A stretch of 64,000 nucleotides of DNA from Paeniglutamicibacter terrestris (GTDB lineage: Bacteria > Actinomycetota > Actinomycetes > Actinomycetales > Micrococcaceae), in assembly GCF_012271785.1 (NCBI RefSeq), contig NZ_JAAWVT010000006.1:124001-188000 (forward strand), given 5' to 3'. Of the stretch, positions 1-9,680 are shown piece after piece; position 1 is the stretch's first letter, and each line of letters begins with the position of its first letter. The notes beneath the pieces were generated by a model that did not search any database, was not told the origin of the DNA, and saw only the letters and a program-made list of their open reading frames with translations. The position numbers and the translations under genes are program-made.

Positions 1-303
1 ACCCCCACCACCGCGTTGATCACCGGAACCGAAGCAACACTGCACATCGATGGGCCCTTCAACATGCCGGGCGGCTTCACCCTGCGTCATCATGACGGGC
101 GTGAACTACGCTACGACCAGGCGGCAGGGGCCCATCTCGAAGGACTGCACTTTGAGGCCGCGGCCGTTGCCCGATGCATCGCTCAGGGATTGACCCAAGC
201 CCCGCAACGTCCCTTGGCTGACACGCTCATGACGCTAGAACTGGCCGATGAAATTCGCCGTCAGATCGGCGTCACACTCCCCGAAACCACCACACGGAAG
301 TAA
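1..303 (+). CDS. Gfo/Idh/MocA family oxidoreductase, C-terminal part
   Basis: The reading frame is open from the first base, so the start lies before the window and only the last 100 residues are visible. They resemble the C-terminal alpha/beta domain of Gfo/Idh/MocA NAD(P)-dependent sugar or inositol dehydrogenases: a beta-strand stretch (TLHIDGPFNMPGGFTLRHHD), then EAAAVARCIAQG and a helical end with a LADTLMTLELADEIRRQIG pattern. The catalytic N-terminal half is absent, so the substrate cannot be judged. The next gene starts 5 bases later and belongs to the same family, which suggests one sugar or inositol operon. Confidence 0.75.
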   Translation, partial: TPTTALITGTEATLHIDGPFNMPGGFTLRHHDGRELRYDQAAGAHLEGLHFEAAAVARCIAQGLTQAPQRPLADTLMTLELADEIRRQIGVTLPETTTRK

Positions 304-308
304 ACACC

Positions 309-1343
309 ATGAAGACCCTGAATCTTGGACTTATCGGCGTCGGTCGCATCGGCACGATGCACGCCAACAACCTCAATGCGCTCCGGCCGCAGCTGGCCGA
401 TCGAGGCCTGGAGGTGAATCTGTGGATCACAGATGTCGCCGCTGACTATGCGCGCATCGTGGCCGCCGGGCTGGGCGCCACCTTCTTTGACTCCGTAAAC
501 GCCATGATCGAGGCCGGGGTTGACGCCCTGCTGATCGCCACCGGAACCATGACGCACCCCGATTTGATCCGGGCCGGGATCGCAGCAAACCTGCCGGTCT
601 TCTGTGAAAAGCCCGTGGCCGGAGACGTGGAATCCGCGCTCCCGTTGCTCGAAGAAATTGCCGCCAGTAACGGACGGGTGCAAATTGGGCACCAGCGCCG
701 CTTTGATGCCGGGTATCTTGAAGCCAAACGTCGGTTGGATGCCGGAGACCTGGGCTGGATCCACACCATGCGAGCTGTAACGGGTGACATGGTCCCGCCT
801 TCGCTGGAATTCATCGCCACCTCCGGAGGGCTGTTCCGTGACTGCTCGGTCCACGACTTCGACATCCTGCGTTGGCTCACCGGCAAGGAAATTGTTGAGG
901 TCTACGCCAAGGGGTCGAACAACGGAGACCCGGGAATTGGCGCAGCAGGCGATGTAGATACCGCCTTGGCGGTCCTGACCTTTGACGACGGCACCGTGGC
1001 CACGGCAAGTGCCACCCGCTATAACGGGGCTGGCCACGATGTGCGTCTAGAAATTCAGGGCTCCAAGTCCACCGTGGTGGTCGGGCTAGACGAACAATCA
1101 GCCATGCATTCGGCAGAGCTGGGAGTCGAATTTCCGACAGGTACCTCGCACCAAACATTCATTGAGCGCTTTGACGGTGCCTACCGCGCGGAAATGGTGG
1201 CATTCATTGAGTACGTGCTGGGGGAGCGGGAAAATCCCTGTTCCGCCTGGGACGCCGTGGCAGCCTCGCGGGTTGCTGATGCTGCCCAAGAATCGTTGCT
1301 CACCGGGGCCCCTGTGGCCATCAATCCCGTCCCAGTGGCCTAA
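309..1343 (+). CDS. Inositol 2-dehydrogenase-like Gfo/Idh/MocA oxidoreductase
   Basis: This 344-residue protein is full length for the family. It has an N-terminal Rossmann dinucleotide motif (GVGRIG, residues 10-15), the EKP motif (E100-K101-P102), and a D178/H182 pair in the DCSVHDFDILRW segment. These fit the Lys-Asp-His catalytic set of inositol 2-dehydrogenases (IolG type). The expected reaction is NAD-dependent oxidation of myo-inositol or a related cyclitol or sugar in the cytoplasm. It lies between a second Gfo/Idh gene and an IolE-like isomerase, which supports a polyol catabolic operon. The exact substrate is inferred, because the family is broad. Confidence 0.75.
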   Translation: MKTLNLGLIGVGRIGTMHANNLNALRPQLADRGLEVNLWITDVAADYARIVAAGLGATFFDSVNAMIEAGVDALLIATGTMTHPDLIRAGIAANLPVFCEKPVAGDVESALPLLEEIAASNGRVQIGHQRRFDAGYLEAKRRLDAGDLGWIHTMRAVTGDMVPPSLEFIATSGGLFRDCSVHDFDILRWLTGKEIVEVYAKGSNNGDPGIGAAGDVDTALAVLTFDDGTVATASATRYNGAGHDVRLEIQGSKSTVVVGLDEQSAMHSAELGVEFPTGTSHQTFIERFDGAYRAEMVAFIEYVLGERENPCSAWDAVAASRVADAAQESLLTGAPVAINPVPVA

Positions 1344-1400
1344 CCCTTCTCAATAAGTACCGCACGCCTTCACCAATTCATGACGCAAAGGAAATCCACC

Positions 1401-2273
1401 ATGAGCACTAGCATTGCCGATCAGCTTGCCGCTGCCCCGATCTCTTGGGGCGTGTGCGAGGCCGCAGACTGGGGCATCCAGTTGAGTCCGGACCAGGTCC
1501 TGAGCGACATGCGGGAACTGGGCATTAAAGCCACGGAATTTGGTCCATTGGGTTTTTTGCCCACCGACCCAGCTTCTCGTGCGGCACACCTGGAGGATTA
1601 TGGGTTGAAGGCAGTTGGCGGTTTCCTCCCGGTGGTGTTGCATGATCCCGACGTGGATCCGTTGGTGCTGGTCAGCACCGAATTGATGGCATTCATCGCA
1701 GCCGGGGCATCGGTGATGGTACTGGCCGCCGACTCCGGAACCGGAGACTACGAAGAACACCATGAAATGGATGAGGCACAGTGGGAGGTCTTCGGGAACA
1801 ACCTACAGGCAGTGGTTGACCTTGCGGCCGAATCCGGCATCCTCGCCGTGCTCCACCCACATGTGGGCACCATGATCGAATCCGCTTCCTCAGTCCAGCG
1901 TTTGCTGGAATCAACCACCGTGCAAATCTGCCTAGACACCGGCCACCTACTGGTCGGCGGAACCAATCCACTGCAGCTAGTGCAACGGCACGCTGCACGG
2001 GTTGGCATTGCTCACCTGAAGGATGTGCGAGCCGAGATCGCCGCCACCGTCGAACGTGGAGAGCTCGGCTTTGTTCAGGCAGTAAAAGACGGCATGTTTG
2101 TCCCGTTGGGTCAGGGCGATTGCGAGATCGGCCAAATCGTTTCTTTGCTCCAAGAATCGGGTTATCAGGGCTGGTATGTCATGGAACAAGATGCAGTGCT
2201 CGATACGACATCCGACGCGGCCACTGCCAAAACCGATGTCGGCGCATCCATCGATTTCCTCATGAGCTTGTAA
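1401..2273 (+). CDS. Sugar phosphate isomerase/epimerase, IolE/IolH-like TIM barrel
   Basis: This 290-residue AP-endonuclease-2-like TIM-barrel protein carries the metal-binding landmarks of the family: LHPHVGT near the middle, CLDTGHLLVGG, and IAHLKDV toward the C-terminus. Such proteins act as inosose dehydratases or as ketose and inosose isomerases. The ATG at 1401 is preferred over the ATG at 1380 because an AAGGAAA ribosome-binding site sits about 7 bases before it and family homology begins there. The position after two Gfo/Idh dehydrogenases suggests a cyclitol pathway step. The specific reaction is not provable from sequence. Confidence 0.7.
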   Translation: MSTSIADQLAAAPISWGVCEAADWGIQLSPDQVLSDMRELGIKATEFGPLGFLPTDPASRAAHLEDYGLKAVGGFLPVVLHDPDVDPLVLVSTELMAFIAAGASVMVLAADSGTGDYEEHHEMDEAQWEVFGNNLQAVVDLAAESGILAVLHPHVGTMIESASSVQRLLESTTVQICLDTGHLLVGGTNPLQLVQRHAARVGIAHLKDVRAEIAATVERGELGFVQAVKDGMFVPLGQGDCEIGQIVSLLQESGYQGWYVMEQDAVLDTTSDAATAKTDVGASIDFLMSL

Positions 2274-2302
2274 ACACCGCTCACCTTCGTCCAACTCACA
2301 AA

Positions 2303-2343
2303 AATGGTGTAGTCACTTTCCCTGCGGGAGTGACTACACCATT
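2303..2343. terminator. Bidirectional hairpin between convergent genes
   Basis: A perfect 15-bp stem (2303-2317 with 2329-2343) closes an 11-base loop. It lies between the 3' ends of the IolE-like gene and the VIT1 gene, so it can serve both. There is no long T tract. Confidence 0.7.
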
Positions 2344-2375
2344 GCTGATTGGAGGTGGGGAAATGCGGCGCGCTC

Positions 2376-3479
2376 CTAGGCTACCGAGGTGCCGAAGAAC
2401 AGACCCAAAACGTAGGTGACGGCCGCGGCACCCAAACCGATGGCCAGCTGACGCAGCCCGCGCTTGGTCGGCGAGGCTCCGGAGAGCAGACCGACGACCC
2501 CTCCGGTAACCAACAGGGCGATACCAACCAAGGCGGCGGACAGCAGAATGGCGGGCGTGCCGCTCATGCCGAAGATGAACGGAAGGATCGGGATGACGGC
2601 TCCGGAGGCAAAGAAGCAGAACGACGCGGAAGCCGCGCCCATGGCGGAACCGATTTCCTCGTGCTCTTCGGTATCGGCAATTTCCGCCAGCTCTGAGCGT
2701 AGCGAGGTGGAGGGATTGCAGTCGCAGGAGTACATGCCCATGCGTTCGGCGGCGCGGTGCGCAGCATCTTCGTCACTCATCCCTCGAGCCTTGTAGACCA
2801 GCACCAGTTCATTGGCATCCAGATCTAAATCCGGTGCCGCAGCGAGGGTTACCTCGGTGGGTTTGGAAGCGTCGAGTAATTCGCGTTGGGAGCGCACGGA
2901 GACGTATTCGCCGGCTGCCATCGACAGCGCACCGGCTAAGAGCCCGGCGATACCGGAGAAAAGCACCATGGAGGTAGCCACGCCGGTGGCACCAATGCCC
3001 ATGACGAGGGCCAAGTTCGAGACCAATCCGTCGTTGGCCCCGAACACGGCTGCCCGGAAGTTGCCCGAGAGCCGGTTGCGGCCACGAGTGGCCAAACCCC
3101 TGACGACTTCTTCGTGGACGAGTTCGTCCGCGGCCATTTGCCGCGTCGCGTCGGTGTCCGCGGCATAGGGCGAGTTGCCCTCGGCGCGCTGGGCCAGGGC
3201 CAGCACAAATACCGAGCCAAAGTGCCGCGCCAGGAAGCGGAGCATGGTGCGGCGCAGCGAGGGGGCGGTGGTTTTGGCGGCGTTCTCGCCCAGAAGGCCC
3301 CGCCAGTGTTCTTCGTGTCGGGTTTCGGCTTCAGCCAGGCCGAGCAGGATCAGGCGTTCCTCGCCGGTGCGGTTGTTGGCCAGTTCGCGGTAGACGGCGC
3401 CTTCGGCGATTTCGTCGGCCAGGTACTGGCGCCAGCGTTTGATTTGAGCAGGGGTTGGGGTTGGTGCCAGCTGCGGCAT
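2376..3479 (-). CDS. Ferritin-like/VIT1 fusion, membrane iron or manganese transporter
   Basis: This 367-residue protein fuses an N-terminal ferritin-like four-helix domain (about residues 10-135) to a VIT1/CCC1 membrane domain (about 140-367). The ferritin part has two ExxH motifs (E52-H55 and E119-H122) suited to a di-iron site. The VIT part has the FGANDGLVSN signature and several hydrophobic helices near the C-terminus. MbfA-type proteins of this architecture export iron and resist oxidative stress; that role is inferred here. The ATG at 3479 follows a GAGGATGAG ribosome-binding site. The open frame extends further upstream, but the extra residues do not resemble the family. Confidence 0.85.
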   Translation of the reverse strand: MPQLAPTPTPAQIKRWRQYLADEIAEGAVYRELANNRTGEERLILLGLAEAETRHEEHWRGLLGENAAKTTAPSLRRTMLRFLARHFGSVFVLALAQRAEGNSPYAADTDATRQMAADELVHEEVVRGLATRGRNRLSGNFRAAVFGANDGLVSNLALVMGIGATGVATSMVLFSGIAGLLAGALSMAAGEYVSVRSQRELLDASKPTEVTLAAAPDLDLDANELVLVYKARGMSDEDAAHRAAERMGMYSCDCNPSTSLRSELAEIADTEEHEEIGSAMGAASASFCFFASGAVIPILPFIFGMSGTPAILLSAALVGIALLVTGGVVGLLSGASPTKRGLRQLAIGLGAAAVTYVLGLFFGTSVA

Positions 3480-3717
3480 ACTCTCATCCTCGTTAGGCGT
3501 TCGTGGCCATGGCTGGCCACGTGATGGGGAGGCCCAATGAGAATAAATTTGGGTACGTTGAGCCTCGGGCCACCAAAATGTGGACCGAAGGTCTCGTTCG
3601 CCCAGAGTCGGAAAAATTGCCCGTGCCCTTAGGTGGATTGCCGGGTTACTACGCTGTAACCAGTATGTCGACGCACCGCTTCCCCGCAAGTTCTGCGGGT
3701 ATGGGAACTACTCCCCT

Positions 3718-4065
3718 TCAACCCACGAGTCTAGCGGTCGGAAGCGGAAGGGAAAATTTGATGAGACTAAAAAACAAGGTCCTTCCGGAGGCGTTTCCGC
3801 GCAACGGCACCCTGACCATCAATTGGCTGGTGGCGGTATCCCAACGGGGTCTGCCCACCGCGTCGGCAAGAGCTGCGGCTAGGGCGGCTCCATCCGGGAC
3901 GTGAAAGGACTGCCAGGTGCCCGAGAGTCGGAGTTCAAGCACCGAACGGTGCACATCAAGCAGGGGGAGTACGGGGATCGAGGGTGCCATGATGCAGGCA
4001 AAACCTTTCACTAGCTCTTGCCCCAGCCTCATGGCGGGGGCCGCTTCCTCATCCGAACCACCCAT
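3718..4065 (-). CDS. Hypothetical protein of unknown family
   Basis: This 115-residue frame is not recognised. Its N-terminal region contains a GGSDEEA segment that, together with about 20 codons upstream of the first ATG, matches a stretch encoded at 56270-56380. No ATG, GTG or TTG exists in that upstream stretch before a stop at about 4126, so the annotated start falls inside the conserved block. An alternative start is the ATG at 3990, giving 90 residues. The body (LRLSGTWQSFHVPDGAALAA onward) looks like a compact alpha/beta protein without membrane segments. Either a real small gene or the remnant of one is possible. Confidence 0.4.
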   Translation of the reverse strand: MGGSDEEAAPAMRLGQELVKGFACIMAPSIPVLPLLDVHRSVLELRLSGTWQSFHVPDGAALAAALADAVGRPRWDTATSQLMVRVPLRGNASGRTLFFSLIKFSLPLPTARLVG

Positions 4066-4122
4066 GAACTGCGGGTTGGTGTGCGGCCAGTCGGAGCTTG
4101 GCGCCGCATCTCGTGAAGCTGA
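4035..4122. repeat. Dispersed sequence block, copy 1
   Basis: This stretch matches 56285-56382, including the shared words CCGCTTC, CATCCGAACCACCC, GGGTTGGTGTG, GTCGGAG and GCATCTCGTGAAGCTG in the same order and orientation. The two differ by 9-10 bases of insertion. On the minus strand both read in frame as SRDA...SD...T.P.F.GGSD.EA. Confidence 0.7.
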
Positions 4123-4130
4123 AAATCACT

Positions 4131-4709
4131 CTACCGTGACTGCGAAGCGGAGAGGATTTTTTGCTGTAGTTCCTTCCATTCTGTTGCGTCATATGGCGGA
4201 ATATTCGTGTTTTCCTTCAGTAGCCCGGTGGACCCATCGATGAGTTCGCGCACGATGTCCAGGTGTCCGGCATGGCGCGAATTTTCCACATTCATGTGCA
4301 GCAAGAGCCGACCCAGGGTGGTCTGTCGGGTCTCGGGACGCCACCATGGCACCGTGGCCGGAGCTTCAAGCGGGAGCGCGGCGATGTTGGCGTCCGCTGC
4401 GGTGATGGCGCGCTGGTAGAAGTCCATGATCTCTTGGCGCGAGATCTCGGCCGGAACCCACATGTCGGCACTCGGCTCGGGATCGGCTTCTAGCGCCGCA
4501 TAACGCTCGTCAGTGATCGTGAAGCCGAGGCATTGAACAAAGTAGCCGTACTCGACCGACGCCAGATGCTGGATCACACCCAAAATGTTGGTGCCGGAAC
4601 CAACCATCGGTCGGGTGACCTCTGCATCGCTGAGTCCCTCGGCCTTCCACAACACCGCCTGACGTGAACGGCTGAGATAGGTGATCAGGTGGTCTTTGAA
4701 ATCGTCCAT
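4131..4709 (-). CDS. DinB/DUF664 family protein
   Basis: This 192-residue four-helix protein is of the DinB/YfiT superfamily, which in actinobacteria includes mycothiol-dependent metalloenzymes. Three spaced histidines fit the usual metal triad: one in GVIQHLASVEYGYF and two in LLLHMNVENSRHAGHLDIVRE. It could be a mycothiol S-transferase or an isomerase, and the substrate is unknown. The start at 4709 is chosen because homology begins at MDDFKDHL. The longer upstream frame crosses the terminator of the neighbouring symporter gene and has no family features. Confidence 0.8.
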   Translation of the reverse strand: MDDFKDHLITYLSRSRQAVLWKAEGLSDAEVTRPMVGSGTNILGVIQHLASVEYGYFVQCLGFTITDERYAALEADPEPSADMWVPAEISRQEIMDFYQRAITAADANIAALPLEAPATVPWWRPETRQTTLGRLLLHMNVENSRHAGHLDIVRELIDGSTGLLKENTNIPPYDATEWKELQQKILSASQSR

Positions 4710-4762
4710 GCCCTTCAGCCTAAGCGGGCAGGGGGGATGCTGGGAATAGCTGCCACACAGCA

Positions 4763-4810
4763 GAGAGGACCCGCTGGTTGCTCGATGATGAGCAAACGGC
4801 GGGTCCTCTC
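4763..4810 (-). terminator. Terminator of the sodium:solute symporter gene
   Basis: A perfect 12-bp GC-rich outer stem (4763-4774 with 4799-4810) and an inner TTGCTC/GAGCAA stem form a long hairpin just downstream of the symporter stop codon on the minus strand. Confidence 0.75.
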
Positions 4811-4830
4811 GGTGGCAGGGCCGCGGTGGA

Positions 4831-6357
4831 CTATCGGGTCGCTGCCTCGTTGAGGTCGGCACCTTCTGCATCGCTCTGCCCAGCGACCCGTGCTTCCCAG
4901 CGGGTGATGACCGAGGTTGCGGTGGGCCGGGTGAGTAGTGAAACCAGCACAAATGTCAGTGCCGAGGCGATGAGTCCGAAGTAGATCGGCTCATTGGCGT
5001 ACACGCCATCAAATTGGTTCTCCGCCTGAATCTCCAAAATGATCATGGTGCCTAGGGTGACCACGGATCCTGCGGCCATCGAGGCTGCGGCGCCGATTCC
5101 GTTGCCACGCTTCCAGATGAGTCCGCCAATAATGGCGACCAGCAGCCCGCCAACCAGGATGTCGTAGGCAATGGTCAGGGCCGCGACAACGTCGGAAACC
5201 ATGATGGCCAAGACGATGCTCACCAGGCCCAAGAGCAGTACCCAGATGCGGTTGGCACGCACATCGTGCTCGGGATTCTGATTGGTATTGACCTGCACGT
5301 TCTTACCGAACCAGCTGGCCACAAACGGGGTGACATCGGTGCGCGCTACGGTTGCCGCGGCAATCAGCGCACCGGATGCGGTGGACATCATCGCGGCAAC
5401 GGCGGCCGCCAAAACCAGACCGCCGATCGCGACGGGGAGCAGCTGAGTAGCAACCTCCGCGTAGACGACGTCCTTGTTGCTGTCGGCCCCAATGATCTCC
5501 GGGAGAACGACCTTGGCGGCCATGCCGATGATGGCACCCGCGGCTCCGTAGAGAACGCAGTAGATGCCCGCGGTGGTGCCGCCCCAGCGGGCCACCTTCG
5601 GAGTTTTAGCGGTGAAGACGCGCTGCCAGATGTCTTGACCGATGAGCAGGCCCAGGGTGTAGACCACGAAGTAGGTGATGATGGACTGCACACCGATACC
5701 GGTGAAGCTGAAGAATTCATCCCCGATGCGTTCGCGGATCCCATTCATACCACCGGCGGCGTTCAAAGCGAAGGGCAACATCAAGAAGAAGATGCCGATG
5801 GTCTTGATGACAAATTGCACCTGGTCGGCCAGGGTGATTGACCACATTCCACCGATGGTGGAGTAGATGACCACGATGACTCCGCCGATGGCGATCGCCA
5901 TCCAGCGTTCCCAGCCGAAGAGCACCACAAAAATGGTTGCATAGGCGCTGGTGGAGGTGGCGCAGAGCATCAGCGTGTAGGCCAGCATGACGATGCCCGA
6001 GGTATTGGTCGCGGCCTTGCTGCCGTAACGCAGGGTGAGCATCTGCGAGACAGTGAAGATCTTCAGGCGTTGGAGTGTGGGAGCGAAGAGCAGCGAGAGT
6101 AGGATGACGCCGGCGCCGATCGCCACCACCAGCCACATGCCCGAAATGCCCCACTTGTAACCCAAGCCCACGCCGCCCACGGTGGAAGCTCCACCCAGAA
6201 CGACGGCCGCCATGGTTCCGGTGTAGAGGAAGGGGCCCAGCCTGCGGCCAGCGACGAGGTAGTCGCTGCTGTTCTTGGTGCGCGATTTCCCCCACCATCC
6301 GAAGATGAGCATGGCCGCCAGATAGACGGCGACGATAATGCCATTGATATGTTCCAT
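4831..6357 (-). CDS. Sodium:solute symporter (SSS family)
   Basis: This 508-residue integral membrane protein has about 13 hydrophobic segments. It shows the SSS pattern, with SDYLVAGRRLGPFLYTGTMA after the first helix and GGMWSITLADQVQFVIK in the middle. It should import a small organic solute with sodium. The ATG at 6357 is preceded by AAAGG, and the upstream extension lacks membrane character. A divergent XRE-cupin regulator at 6519 is the likely local controller. No catabolic gene sits beside it, so the substrate cannot be inferred. Confidence 0.88.
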   Translation of the reverse strand: MEHINGIIVAVYLAAMLIFGWWGKSRTKNSSDYLVAGRRLGPFLYTGTMAAVVLGGASTVGGVGLGYKWGISGMWLVVAIGAGVILLSLLFAPTLQRLKIFTVSQMLTLRYGSKAATNTSGIVMLAYTLMLCATSTSAYATIFVVLFGWERWMAIAIGGVIVVIYSTIGGMWSITLADQVQFVIKTIGIFFLMLPFALNAAGGMNGIRERIGDEFFSFTGIGVQSIITYFVVYTLGLLIGQDIWQRVFTAKTPKVARWGGTTAGIYCVLYGAAGAIIGMAAKVVLPEIIGADSNKDVVYAEVATQLLPVAIGGLVLAAAVAAMMSTASGALIAAATVARTDVTPFVASWFGKNVQVNTNQNPEHDVRANRIWVLLLGLVSIVLAIMVSDVVAALTIAYDILVGGLLVAIIGGLIWKRGNGIGAAASMAAGSVVTLGTMIILEIQAENQFDGVYANEPIYFGLIASALTFVLVSLLTRPTATSVITRWEARVAGQSDAEGADLNEAATR

Positions 6358-6432
6358 GAGCGTTCGCCTTTGCAGTGGAGCGAGTGAACAAGCACAACGG
6401 GGATGCCTGCCAGTAAACATTTGTTGCACTAC

Positions 6433-6461
6433 AGGCTATTGTGAGTTGGCTTACAGGTCAA
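6433..6461 (-). promoter_or_regulatory. Promoter of the symporter gene
   Basis: On the minus strand TTGACC (6461-6456), a 17-bp spacer and TAGCCT (6438-6433) form a sigma-70-type promoter in the divergent intergenic region. The match to consensus is moderate. Confidence 0.5.
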
Positions 6462-6518
6462 TTGGCCTAAGCTAGATGAACCAAATATTTCTTTGAGTCC
6501 CTACGGAGATCTGCGCCG

Positions 6519-7094
6519 ATGAAAGCCCTGCCCGTTGAACCCAGCAGTGCCGCGTTAGCCATCGGCTCACGCATTCGGGCCGCGCGCCAATCGCAACGAC
6601 TGACCATCGATCAGGTCGCCGAATCCACGGGGTTGACCAAGGGGTTTCTCTCGCGGGTGGAGCGGGACCTCACCAGCCCGTCGGTAGCTTCACTGGTCAC
6701 GCTATGCCAAGTCCTATCCCTGGAAGTTGGAGCGCTGTTCACCCAGCCAGACACTCACGTGGTGAGGCTGGCCGAGGCGCCGAAGATTTCGCTCGGTGGC
6801 AAGGGGATCGTGGAGCAGCTGCTGACGGCTCGCTCGGAACGCCGCCTGCAGGTCATTCGCGCCGTCATTGCCCCACACGGTGAGGGCGAGTCCGAGCTGT
6901 ACGCGGTGGACTGTGAGGTTGAGGTGCTCCATGTGATCTCCGGGCGCTTTGTGCTGGTCTTTGCCAATGAGCGCTTTGAACTTGATGCGGGGGACACCGT
7001 AACCTTCCCGGGGCGCGAGCCGCACAGCTGGGTGAACCCCACCGACACCGAAGCGGTGGTCACCTGGACGCTGGTGCTCGCCTCCGCGCGTTAG
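6519..7094 (+). CDS. XRE-family regulator with C-terminal cupin domain
   Basis: This 191-residue protein has an N-terminal helix-turn-helix (about residues 12-70, with [24 protein letters not shown]) and a C-terminal cupin barrel (about 115-185, containing [21 protein letters not shown]). Such XRE-cupin proteins sense a small ligand in the cupin and often regulate a neighbouring transporter. It is divergent from the sodium symporter, the likely target. Its 3' end overlaps the convergent permease gene by 4 bases. Confidence 0.88.
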   Translation: MKALPVEPSSAALAIGSRIRAARQSQRLTIDQVAESTGLTKGFLSRVERDLTSPSVASLVTLCQVLSLEVGALFTQPDTHVVRLAEAPKISLGGKGIVEQLLTARSERRLQVIRAVIAPHGEGESELYAVDCEVEVLHVISGRFVLVFANERFELDAGDTVTFPGREPHSWVNPTDTEAVVTWTLVLASAR

Positions 7095-9058
7095 CCCACA
7101 TGTACCCACGGTCGACGGGAGATCTCCGGCTCGGCCTCACGCAGCACCTCACGGGTGAGCGGTGCAATTTCGCCCTGGCCGAGGAACATAAAACGCAGCA
7201 TGTTCCGCATCGGGTCCCCTTCCGTCCAACGGAAGTAGATGTGCGGCATGATCCCGGTTGAGTCGCGGATTTCCAAGCAGATCGCAGCGATCGCGGTGGA
7301 TACCGAGGGCGCTGCGGCCTGCAGGATCTTAAAACCGTGGCGGGTGGTTCCGGTGACTTCAATATCTTGGGCGAAGTCAGAGAAGTCGGAGACGGTGATT
7401 TCGATGAACACCACCTGCGAGACGTCGGGCAGGTGGCTGGCCATTTGAGCGTGCATCAGCTTATGCCGGTAGCGTGCGGCCGTGACCCTCACGGGCTCAT
7501 GAGCGATGAGCTGAAGAATTGAATTCTGGCTGGCGGAGGTGATGATCTCCTTCGCCGCATCATCGAGCGTGACGGAGGTGGCGCGCAGCTCGGTGGAGCG
7601 ACGAAGCCGTGAAATTAGTGAAATGACAATGATGCCGGTGATGAAGAACGCGGCAATCTTGATGCCGTCCGGACGTTCAACCACGTTCGCGCCGGTGGTG
7701 TACAAGAAGACAACGGAGATGACTCCGAAGCCGATGGCCCGCCAATGCTGCTTCTTTCGTCTGGCGGAAATGGTCACTGCCACGCCGGCCGAGGACATCA
7801 GTACCAGCACGCCGGTGGCATAGGCGGCTCCCTGGGCATCCACATCCGCTTCGAAGAGCACCGTGATGGTCAGTGCAACAACGATGAGCACCAGTACCAG
7901 CGGCCGCACCGCGCTGGCCCATTCCGGGGCCATGCCAAAGCGTGGCAGATAGCGCGGAATGAGGTTAAGCATCCCTGCCAGGGCAGAGGCTCCGGCGAAC
8001 CACAGAATCAGAATGGTGGAGATGTCGTATACGCTGCCGAATCCGTCACCGAGCATGTCATGGGCGAGGAATGAGAGGGCGCGTCCATTGGCCGCGCCAC
8101 CGGGCTGGAACTCCGGGGCCGGAATCAGCAGTGTCGTCACGATCGAGGAGAACACGAGGAAAATACTCATGGTCAGTGCTGCGGTGAGCAACATCTTCTT
8201 GGCTCCGGCGATGCGGGCCCGCGGATTGGCCTCGGTATCGCCGGCTCCCGCCTTGATTTGCGGCATCACTGCCACGCCGGTTTCGAAGCCGGAAAGACCC
8301 AGTGCCAGTTTCGGGAAGACTAGGAGGGCCACGGCAACCATGAGCCAGGGGTTGGCATGGGAGGCGGTTAGGTTGAGCCACCAGTGGTCAACGGGAGCCG
8401 GGTTCTTGATCAGCGAGGCCACCGAAACGGCGATGACCACGGCGTTGAGCAGCAAATAAGCTGCCACTAGGCCAACGGCCAGCGAGATGACCTCCTGGAA
8501 TCCGCGCATGAATAGCACACCGAGCAACAAGATCAGGATGACGGTGATGGCGATCTGCTGCCCGTGGAACCAATCGGGCGTGAAGGGGTTTTCGATAATG
8601 TGCGCCGAGGCATCTGCGGAAGAAAGGGTAATGGTGATCATGAAATCTGTTGCGGCAAAGCCGAGCAAAACCAGAACAAAAACCTTGCCTTTCCAATGCG
8701 GGAGCAAGCGCTCAAGCATGGCGATGGAGCCCTGACCGTGAGGCGATTCCTCAGCTACGCGACGGTAGACCGGCAGCGCGGCGCAGAGGGTCACAATCAC
8801 GAGCAAGAGCGTGGCCATCGGAGCTAGCGCTCCGGCCGCCAGTGCCGCGATCGCCGGCTGGTAGCCCAGGGTCGAAAAGTAGTCCAAGCCTGAAAGGCAC
8901 ATGACCTGCCACCAGCGATGCCCCGTGGGTTTAGCATCGGGGTTCTCTGCGTGTTCATTTCCGGCGTCTGTGTCCCTGAGCCACGTGGAAAAGCGTGCCG
9001 TGCGGCCCTTGGGCTGTGCGGGCGAAACACGTTTGGGAAAGCCCGATACTTTATTCAC
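7091..9058 (-). CDS. APC-family amino acid permease with long cytoplasmic tail
   Basis: This predicted 655-residue permease has about 12 hydrophobic helices ([20 protein letters not shown] marks the first) followed by a soluble tail of roughly 150 residues. The tail begins near [17 protein letters not shown] and ends at RRPWVHVG. The tail may be regulatory. Substrate is unknown. The GTG at 9058 is chosen because the sequence before it lacks membrane or family character. An ATG at 9199 would add 47 residues but has a poorly spaced ribosome-binding site. The start is therefore uncertain, though the family call is firm. Confidence 0.8.
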   Translation of the reverse strand: MNKVSGFPKRVSPAQPKGRTARFSTWLRDTDAGNEHAENPDAKPTGHRWWQVMCLSGLDYFSTLGYQPAIAALAAGALAPMATLLLVIVTLCAALPVYRRVAEESPHGQGSIAMLERLLPHWKGKVFVLVLLGFAATDFMITITLSSADASAHIIENPFTPDWFHGQQIAITVILILLLGVLFMRGFQEVISLAVGLVAAYLLLNAVVIAVSVASLIKNPAPVDHWWLNLTASHANPWLMVAVALLVFPKLALGLSGFETGVAVMPQIKAGAGDTEANPRARIAGAKKMLLTAALTMSIFLVFSSIVTTLLIPAPEFQPGGAANGRALSFLAHDMLGDGFGSVYDISTILILWFAGASALAGMLNLIPRYLPRFGMAPEWASAVRPLVLVLIVVALTITVLFEADVDAQGAAYATGVLVLMSSAGVAVTISARRKKQHWRAIGFGVISVVFLYTTGANVVERPDGIKIAAFFITGIIVISLISRLRRSTELRATSVTLDDAAKEIITSASQNSILQLIAHEPVRVTAARYRHKLMHAQMASHLPDVSQVVFIEITVSDFSDFAQDIEVTGTTRHGFKILQAAAPSVSTAIAAICLEIRDSTGIMPHIYFRWTEGDPMRNMLRFMFLGQGEIAPLTREVLREAEPEISRRPWVHVG

Positions 9059-9235
9059 GAGAGGGAACGCTACTCCTGCACTGGCCAGTCTGGATAGACC
9101 AAGAGCAAAACGCCCATGGTGATCTGCGATACACCTCCTACTTTGACATTTCACCTGCGAAAAGCAACCATTTTGTAGCGGCATTCGCAGGGAAGCCATT
9201 CCCTCGGCCGCGCCGCCTGCTTAAGGACACCGCTT

Positions 9236-9673
9236 GTGAGCTCCCTGCCCGAAGAAACCGCCACAGCTCCTTGGCGACCCAAACGGCTGTGGGTGCCTTG
9301 GTGGGCGGCACTGCTGTTGGGCGGTGCTATCGGGGCAACCATGACATTGCTTCGGGCCTACAAGGCCTTCGTCATCCCCGGAGCGATAGCCTTAGGGCTC
9401 ATCATCGTCGTGATCAGCGTCGCCACGATCCTGCGTCGACAGACTCACTCCGAAGCTCTCCAGCCTCCACTGTCCTTCTCCTATCTAGTGTGGATAATGC
9501 TGCTGATATTCCTGGTGGGCCCCGCCCAAGTGGTGTTGCTACCGTCGAATCCACAGGAGATCGTCATCAAGGCACTGGTATTGACCGTCGGGATCTCGAT
9601 CTGCATCTACGGGGCCGATCGATCGCTGTTTTCCTCTTTCGTTAAGCCGAAAGTCCGCCTCGACGAGGCCTAA
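9236..9673 (+). CDS. Small membrane protein, unknown function
   Basis: This 145-residue protein starts at GTG and has four hydrophobic segments: WWAALLLGGAIGA, AIALGLIIVVISVAT, YLVWIMLLIFLVGP and ALVLTVGISICIYGA. It has charged ends and no enzymatic motifs. It lies 58 bases upstream of another small membrane protein and a winged-helix regulator. The two tandem palindromes between them suggest the downstream pair is separately regulated. I do not recognise the family. Confidence 0.65.
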   Translation: MSSLPEETATAPWRPKRLWVPWWAALLLGGAIGATMTLLRAYKAFVIPGAIALGLIIVVISVATILRRQTHSEALQPPLSFSYLVWIMLLIFLVGPAQVVLLPSNPQEIVIKALVLTVGISICIYGADRSLFSSFVKPKVRLDEA

Positions 9674-9680
9674 TGCTTGA

